A stretch of DNA of 16,174 nt from contig CP070627.1 in assembly GCA_020355945.1 (NCBI GenBank), forward strand, positions 8,859,869 to 8,876,042, in the 5' to 3' direction. Each line of letters begins with the position of its first letter. Within the stretch, counting starts at the first letter, position 1. The notes beneath the pieces are model-generated. The model was not told where the DNA came from, ran no database searches, and saw only the letters and a list, made by a program, of their open reading frames with translations. The DNA is from Candidatus Aminicenantota bacterium. GTDB lineage: Bacteria; Acidobacteriota; Aminicenantia; UBA2199. The position numbers and the translations under genes are program-made. Shown piece after piece: positions 13,501 to 16,174 of this stretch.

Positions 13501-16174
13501 AGCGGATATTGAAATAATAACGAAAGAGGAGAAACAGCAAATCCTGTTCGATTTTAATGATACTGCCGCTGACTACCCGAAGAACAAAACCGTTATTCAA
13601 TTGTTCGAGGAACAGGTGGATAGATGCGGCGACCGGTGTTCGGCGATCAAAGGCGAGGTGCAGGTGGCTTACGGGGAATTGAATCGGAGGGCGAACCGGT
13701 TGGCGCATGGGTTACAGGGAAAGGGGGCTGGACCGGACTGCATTGTGGCGATGATGATGGAGCGTTCCGTTGAGATGATGGTGGGCATCTTAGGCATATT
13801 AAAAGCTGGCGGCGCATACCTGCCTATTGATCCCGGGTATCCGGGAGAACGGGTCCAATACATGTTGAAAGACAGCAATGCCAGAGTTTTGCTGACAACA
13901 GCAAAACTCCAGGTTAAGGTTAAGGCTGAGGTTAAGGAGAACTCCAGGCAGCCACGAGGGCTGCCCCTACAATTTATTACTATTGAGAGAAACCTTGCAA
14001 CTACCCCTGGATCATTACCCTCAACCTTAACCGCCACCTCAACCTGCCAGGTGAGCCCCGCGAACCTGGCCTACATCATTTACACATCCGGTTCTACGGG
14101 GCTTCCCAAAGGTGTTATGGTGGAACACCGGGCTCTTAATGCTTATGTGAATGCATTTTTGCATGAATTCGAGCTAACGGAAAATACCGCTGTCATCCAG
14201 CAGGCCACCTATTCGTTTGATACTTTCGGGGAGGAGGTCTACCCGGTGTTATCCAGGGGTGGCCGTATTGTGATTGCTGCTAAAGATGAGGTCATGGATG
14301 TCGGTTTATTTGCGAAGGTCATTGCCGGGCATGGCATAGATATGGTTGATTGTTCGCCTCTTGTGCTGGATCAATTGAACCGGGAAGAGTTCCTGGATTT
14401 GATTAAGAATGTAAAACTATTTATCAGTGGTGGTGATGTATTAAAAGGGAGTTACATCAATAACCTCTTAAAAACCGGCAAGGTTTGGAACACTTACGGT
14501 CCCACGGAAGCGACGATCTGTGCCTCTTATTATCGCTGTACCCAGTCAATTGAGGGGAATGTACCCATTGGTCGTCCCATAGCCAATTACAACATCCATA
14601 TCCTGGATAAGTACAGTGTGCTGCAGTCGGTTGGTGTGCCGGGTGAATTATGTATTATTGGCCCCGGTCTTGCCCGCGGTTATTTAAACCAACCCGAATT
14701 AACCGCTAAGAAATTCATTTCAAACAAAAGTTTTTTGGGGGGTCCAGGGGGACAATTTTTCAAAAATGTCCCCCTGGTCGCCGAAGGCAAGTTATACAAA
14801 ACCGGTGACCTGGCCCGCTGGCTTTTTTCGGGTGATCTTGAATTTTTGGGTCGTATTGATCATCAGGTCAAAATAAGAGGTTTCAGGATTGAGTTGGGAG
14901 AAATTGAGAATCGGCTTTTGAGGCATAAAGAGATAAAACAAGCCGTGGTCCTGGCAAATCAAAAGGAGGATGGGGAGGATGGTGACAGGTATCTTTGTGC
15001 TTATATTGTTGCTGAGGGCAGTGGTAATTACCGGGAGTATTTATCTCAAATTTTACCGGGTTACATGATCCCTTCGTTTTTAGTTCAGTTAGAATCCATC
15101 CCGTTGACTCCCAGTGGAAAAGTAGACTGTAAAGCCTTACCATGGCCTGGTATCGGGAAGGGAGAGGAATTTACCCCTCCCCGTAATCAAGTGGAGATCA
15201 AGCTGGCGGAGATATGGTCCGAGGTTTTGGGAGTAAGGCGGGATGCCATAGGCATTGATACAAATTTCTTTGAAGCGGGCGGCCACTCGTTAAAAGCAGC
15301 GGTGCTGGTATCGCGAATTTTCAAGGATTTGGGGGTAGAGATTCCTTTAGCGGATGTATTTAAATCCCCAACCCTTCGGAGCCTGGCTGCAATTATTGCC
15401 GCGGCTGGGGGAGCGGGTATTCCTGGTATACCCGGGGTGGAAAAGCGGGAATATTATCCTCTTTCTTATAACCAGCAGCGAATGTATATTTTGCACCAGT
15501 TGGCTCCTGCCAGTCCTGCTTATAACATGCCCGGTTATATTCGCCTGGGACATGCCACGGATGAAGGCGCGGTAATGCAGGTATTAAACCGCTTAATCGC
15601 CCGTCATCACAGCTTCCGCACCCTATTCAGGACCACGGCTGAGGGGGTGGGGCAGTTTGTCCGCCGTGACTTAAAAATACCATTTGAAGTCATTGATATC
15701 TCGGCAGCGGACAGGGAGAGTAAGCGGCAAAAGGCTGAAGAGATATATGCCTGGCAGGCAGCGGTTCCTTTTGATTTGAATCAGGCGCCGCTGTTTCGTG
15801 CGAAATTGGTTAAAATGGATGCGGAAGATTACGTATTGATGTTCAATATGCATCACATTATATCCGACGGTTGGTCCCTGGAGATACTTAAACAGGAATT
15901 TGGCCGGTTATACGAAGCTGTCCGGGCTGGGGAAGACATCGTTTTACCGTACCTGCCGCTTCAATACACTGACTTTACTCAATGGCACAACCGGCAATTG
16001 AAGTCAGGGCCGGGTCAGGCATCGGCCAAATCCTGGAAAGAAAAACTGGCAGGCGGTGTGCCTGTACTCCAACTCCCGGGGGACCGGGAAGTAAAGAAAG
16101 GCGATGTCACTGGCGCAGCCTATGAATGCCTGATAGATGAATCTTTAAAAAACCGGTTGAAAAAAGCAGCCGTG
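7520..16174 (+). CDS. Multimodular nonribosomal peptide synthetase, 3' end outside window
   Basis: One open frame of 2885 codons without a stop or frameshift, continuing past the window. Domain order: C1 (9-450), A1 (460-973), T1 (980-1053), E (1067-1530), C2 (1556-2000), A2 (2016-2545), T2 (2552-2630), C3 (2644 to the end, partial). It is a cytoplasmic assembly-line enzyme: each A domain activates an amino acid as its adenylate, loads it on the phosphopantetheine arm of T, and C joins it to the upstream chain. The first visible module epimerises its residue. The N-terminus MYKHKKNIGDILALTPLQEG resembles the short acceptor docking segment of tyrocidine-type subunits, so an upstream NRPS subunit is expected. 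No thioesterase, methylation or reductase domain is seen in this part. Both A domains carry palindromic in-frame inserts (see repeats). Confidence 0.97.
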   Translation, partial: MYKHKKNIGDILALTPLQEGILFHYLKEPGRNLYFEQLCLEVSGKIDVRLFEKAWNHVIETNEILRTVFLWENVKKPVQVVLKEHKLQLKVYDLRARDADERPRLLVKIKQRDKENQFDLRRVSFRVTLCQLGEEEHVVIISNHHILYDGWSSSILLEEFFNTYRELTLGRPLVKPLKTKFKEFIKLLQSSDEKKQDRFWREYLDGLDTFTVLPIKMKSGELPGFDRPRLQHLELDETSVSGMETLAKTGKVTMAAILYTAWGILLQRYCNCDDIIFGTTVSGRSAKLKGIEDMVGLFINTLPLRVSSGRGKRAEDLVQSINQDLQAREEYENTPLVKIKEGYLHCDAYGELFDNIVVIENYPVNSLRSRLDHDETTLCFNSFSMVEMTNYDLTLSIAFTDTIGIDFIYNEETFEPGSIERLTGHFSRILADIITNPGKRACDIELLSKEEKRRILYGFNDTATNYPRDKTIHQLFEARVERSGDRCPVNSGELQITYGELNRRTNRLAHGLREKGAGPDTIVAIMIGRSVEMIIGILGILKAGGAYLPIDPGYPQERIDYMLKDSNAKIFLTGREIAGLSSAEAFNIQPQGASFHLDLLSCVKAPVTSLAYIIYTSGSTGQPKGVMVGHGNVVRLVVNTTFVKLSERTSILQTGAPVFDATTFEIWGALLNGGRLCLVSQETILDAPRLGFALKQYDINTLWLSSPLFNQLSGENSDIFASLEYLLVGGDVLSPSFINRVRSKNVNLKVINGYGPTENTTFSTTFLINKDYRDSIPIGSPISNSTAFVMSRAGRLQPVGVCGELWVGGDGLARGYLNQSELTAEKFISTRSFLGGPGGRFFKKAPLVAEGRLYKTGDLTRWLADGNIEFLGRIDFQVKIRGYRIELGEIENRLAAYDRVTDVVVVVREAVPGEKSLCAYIVAKTGFDMTRVHEFLSHCLPDYMIPSYFVQLEKIPLTANGKVDRKALPEPGINASAREYVPPGNAVEKTLVQIWQEVLGIKQVGITDNFFQIGGDSIKAIQVAARLRKHRLVLSINDIFRNPDIRKLGKCVTGIEREIPQGPVEGEVELTPIQHWFFQKDFTAKHHFNHSIMLYRRDGFAVEILEKVFTALVSHHDALRMRYEFGEEHVRQWNRGLESPLFDFEVFDMKGMEKFEEKITGEADRIQSSINLETGPLLKLGLFKTPGGDHLLVVIHHLVVDGVSWRILLEDFNTGYNQAMQGKDICFPGKTDSFQYWSRRLNQYALGNTGTGGKTVLKDLDYWSKIALEEIEPLPVDREVPASGLNCKNNGIIRVTLDNQETQRLLKEVNWAYNTEIDDVLLTALGLALKDWRGVEKFSVNMEGHGREPVIHEVDISRTVGWFTAIFPVIVDMRRWQDVSYALKWVKETRRRIPDKGFGYGVLKYITPGNLKGGVLFELEPGITFNYMGQFQQADRASSVEKNDGRSFGRSWVSTGSGVGPGFETTSNIEINGIMVDDRLQFSFDFNSHRYRSESIQSLADCYKERLLTLIRHCVSRQNRELTPSDLGYNKINLEDFSTIVLHVKNNMGTDKKIQCLYPLSPMQSGMLYHAYANRSSPVYFEQSAFVIKGEMDYRVLKHSFNRLVEQYDIFRTNFLFEGLPEPLQVVLEQREADFFYEDISHLQDQEEGVQAAYLEEFKRKDRDRGFDLSADRLIRWALLRTDRDTCHLVWSFHHILMDGWCLGIVFKELIRLYRLLKENRPVQPEPVFSYGDYIKWLARQDREEGLKYWESYLESFEKPTSIPKLGPAAEGDGFSYKPGEYQWIIEETVSARIRDTARQNQVTVNTVFQVSWGILLGKYNNCEDVVFGAVVSGRSPEIEGIESMVGLFINTVPVRVKTRSYQTVSQLLKEVREDTASAKSYEYLSLADIQARSPLKGNLIDHIVVFENYPISDSIKDIAGNLDQDGLFDFHPELVSTHSQTNYDFNVIIIPGDCLTVNFMYNNLVYHAEWVNSMGRHLKEIVRQVTDDPGVITADIEIITKEEKQQILFDFNDTAADYPKNKTVIQLFEEQVDRCGDRCSAIKGEVQVAYGELNRRANRLAHGLQGKGAGPDCIVAMMMERSVEMMVGILGILKAGGAYLPIDPGYPGERVQYMLKDSNARVLLTTAKLQVKVKAEVKENSRQPRGLPLQFITIERNLATTPGSLPSTLTATSTCQVSPANLAYIIYTSGSTGLPKGVMVEHRALNAYVNAFLHEFELTENTAVIQQATYSFDTFGEEVYPVLSRGGRIVIAAKDEVMDVGLFAKVIAGHGIDMVDCSPLVLDQLNREEFLDLIKNVKLFISGGDVLKGSYINNLLKTGKVWNTYGPTEATICASYYRCTQSIEGNVPIGRPIANYNIHILDKYSVLQSVGVPGELCIIGPGLARGYLNQPELTAKKFISNKSFLGGPGGQFFKNVPLVAEGKLYKTGDLARWLFSGDLEFLGRIDHQVKIRGFRIELGEIENRLLRHKEIKQAVVLANQKEDGEDGDRYLCAYIVAEGSGNYREYLSQILPGYMIPSFLVQLESIPLTPSGKVDCKALPWPGIGKGEEFTPPRNQVEIKLAEIWSEVLGVRRDAIGIDTNFFEAGGHSLKAAVLVSRIFKDLGVEIPLADVFKSPTLRSLAAIIAAAGGAGIPGIPGVEKREYYPLSYNQQRMYILHQLAPASPAYNMPGYIRLGHATDEGAVMQVLNRLIARHHSFRTLFRTTAEGVGQFVRRDLKIPFEVIDISAADRESKRQKAEEIYAWQAAVPFDLNQAPLFRAKLVKMDAEDYVLMFNMHHIISDGWSLEILKQEFGRLYEAVRAGEDIVLPYLPLQYTDFTQWHNRQLKSGPGQASAKSWKEKLAGGVPVLQLPGDREVKKGDVTGAAYECLIDESLKNRLKKAAV
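7544..8860 (+). other. NRPS domain C1 (condensation)
   Basis: Starts LTPLQEGILFHYL (C1 motif). The active-site motif is HHILYDGW, with His144/His145 and Asp149. The later motif is MVGLFINTLPLR. It is intact, so it should accept a donor chain from another subunit. Whether the donor is a D-residue, an L-residue or a fatty acid cannot be settled by eye. Confidence 0.92.
8900..10437 (+). other. NRPS domain A1 (adenylation), predicted valine
   Basis: Core motifs: YTSGSTGQPKG (615-625), GYGPTE (753-758), YKTGD, GRIDFQVKIRGYRIELGEIE, and A10 NGKVDRKALP with catalytic Lys962. Aligning by eye to the gramicidin synthetase PheA pocket gives D-A-F-W-L-G-G-T-F-K, starting at Asp660. From memory this differs at one position from a classical valine code (DAFWIGGTFK), so Val or a close branched residue is likely. 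Confidence 0.8.
10028..10061. repeat. In-frame palindrome within A1
   Basis: CCAGGGGGGC (10028-10037) pairs perfectly with GCCCCCCTGG (10052-10061); inside lie TTTTT and AAAAA. It codes for GPGGRFFKKAPLVA-like residues between the KFIS stretch and YKTGD. Against PheA the loop is about 15 residues longer. The frame is kept. An equivalent insert sits at 14744-14777 in A2. Confidence 0.85.
10457..10677 (+). other. NRPS domain T1 (carrier, epimerase-type)
   Basis: NFFQIGGDSIKAIQ carries the phosphopantetheine Ser1017. GGDS in place of GGHS is the usual form for carriers placed before an epimerase, which agrees with the next domain. Confidence 0.93.
10718..12108 (+). other. NRPS epimerization domain
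   Basis: All E motifs are present: TPIQHWFF; HHLVVDGVSW with His1196/His1197 and Asp1201; IDDVLLTALG; MEGHGREP with Glu1343; RTVGWFTAIFP (from 1358); KGFGYG; FNYMGQF (1425-1432). The His and Glu pair is intact, so it should racemise the carrier-bound residue and hand a D-residue to C2. Confidence 0.95.
12185..13520 (+). other. NRPS domain C2 (expected D-donor, L-acceptor type)
   Basis: YPLSPMQSGMLYH (from about 1559), HHILMDGW with His1694/His1695 and Asp1699, and SMVGLFINTVPVR. It directly follows an epimerase, so it should be a DCL domain. The subtype is inferred from position, not from a tree. Confidence 0.92.
13905..14050. repeat. Palindrome-rich in-frame insert in A2
   Basis: A GGTTAAGG-type run (13911-13937) is mirrored imperfectly by CCTCAACCTTAACC...CTCAACCTG (about 14019-14045). 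Between them sits a compact hairpin GGCAGCC (13947-13953) / GGCTGCC (13959-13965), followed by CCTAC. The segment codes for a low-complexity Lys/Val then Thr/Ser/Pro stretch before YTSGSTG and makes A2 about 14 residues longer than PheA here. A1 lacks it. Confidence 0.7.
14744..14777. repeat. In-frame palindrome within A2 (second copy)
   Basis: CCAGGGGGACA (14744-14754) pairs perfectly with TGTCCCCCTGG (14767-14777), with TTTTT/AAAAA inside. It occupies the same loop as the A1 copy and encodes GPGGQFFKNVPLVA-like residues. Compared with A1, one stem pair has changed from G:C to A:T on both arms. Confidence 0.85.
15173..15410 (+). other. NRPS domain T2 (carrier)
   Basis: NFFEAGGHSLKAAVLVSRI carries Ser2590. 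GGHS is the ordinary form used before a condensation domain, so no epimerase is expected and the second residue should stay L. Confidence 0.93.
15449..16174 (+). other. NRPS domain C3 (condensation), partial
   Basis: YYPLSYNQQRMYILHQL (from about 2645), the RHHSFRT segment, and HHIISDGW with His2778/His2779 and Asp2783. The opening motif differs from C1 and C2 and looks like an LCL-type domain, which fits an L-residue donor from T2. The C-terminal half lies outside the window. Confidence 0.92.

Larger units (their letters stand above)
13565..15155 (+). other. NRPS domain A2 (adenylation), substrate uncertain
   Basis: Motifs: YTSGSTGLPKG (2188-2198), TYGPTE (2325-2330), YKTGD, GRIDHQVKIRGFRIELGEIE, and A10 PSGKVDCKALP with catalytic Lys2534; the usual Arg after Asp is Cys. 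The pocket read by eye is D-T-E-D-I-G-T-I-C-K, starting at Asp2234. Two acidic residues in the pocket could suit a basic side chain (Arg, Lys, Orn), but I cannot match it to a known code with confidence. It carries two inserts, at 13905-14050 and 14744-14777. Confidence 0.85.

Noticed and set aside
13669..14037. Frameshift or pseudogene in A2 because of the low-complexity stretch
   Set aside because: The reading frame stays open through the stretch and all later A2 and T2 motifs are in the same frame.
1..16174. tRNA or rRNA genes
   Set aside because: No cloverleaf-like T-loop or rRNA signature was noticed in the intergenic regions by eye.

Overview
The window looks like a piece of an environmental Gram-negative bacterial genome. 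The efflux adaptor implies an outer membrane. The nonribosomal peptide synthetase (NRPS) phrasing, mixed AT/GC content, GTG/TTG starts and interspersed palindromic repeats remind me of Candidatus Aminicenantes / Acidobacteriota-type genomes. That placement is inference only; no marker gene is present.

Left part (1-2.9 kb), minus strand: the 3'-truncated periplasmic adaptor of an RND-type efflux pump (908 down to 1), preceded by a hairpin and by a 600-residue protein resembling eukaryotic protein arginine methyltransferases. The latter has one intact catalytic unit and a second degenerate copy, an arrangement like PRMT7. It has a near-consensus promoter (2867-2895). A heptamer tandem repeat (2945-3016) fills the divergent intergenic region.

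Middle (3.1-7.05 kb): a two-gene cassette of an AAA/ABC-type ATPase and a DUF4276 protein with a 4-bp ATGA overlap, a candidate defence pair. Next comes a 0.7-kb spacer with repeat cores and a possible small minus-strand ORF. Then follow a response regulator with a C-terminal DUF4388 domain and, 1 nt later, a DinB-like protein. On the minus strand is a 57-residue 2[4Fe-4S] ferredoxin with its own promoter.

Right part (7.5-16.17 kb): after an intergenic region with an imperfect inverted repeat of CACGAAG units, a promoter candidate and a 27-bp-period direct repeat, one very long NRPS gene begins at 7520 with a strong ribosome binding site and stays open to the window end (2885 codons). Its order is C-A-T-E-C-A-T-C(partial). 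A1 has a valine-type specificity code and is followed by a GGDS carrier and a complete epimerase, so the first residue is predicted to be D-valine. A2 has an acidic-pocket code I cannot assign firmly. The N-terminus looks like an acceptor docking segment, so an upstream NRPS subunit must be encoded elsewhere, or upstream but not adjacent.

The most unusual signal is palindromic DNA inside the NRPS reading frame. Both A domains carry the same hairpin-forming insert at the same loop, and the two copies show a compensated base-pair change. A2 carries a second, different palindromic insert. The hairpin core (GGGGTCCAGGGG) also occurs twice in the noncoding spacer near 5 kb, suggesting that a dispersed palindromic element has entered coding sequence without breaking frame.
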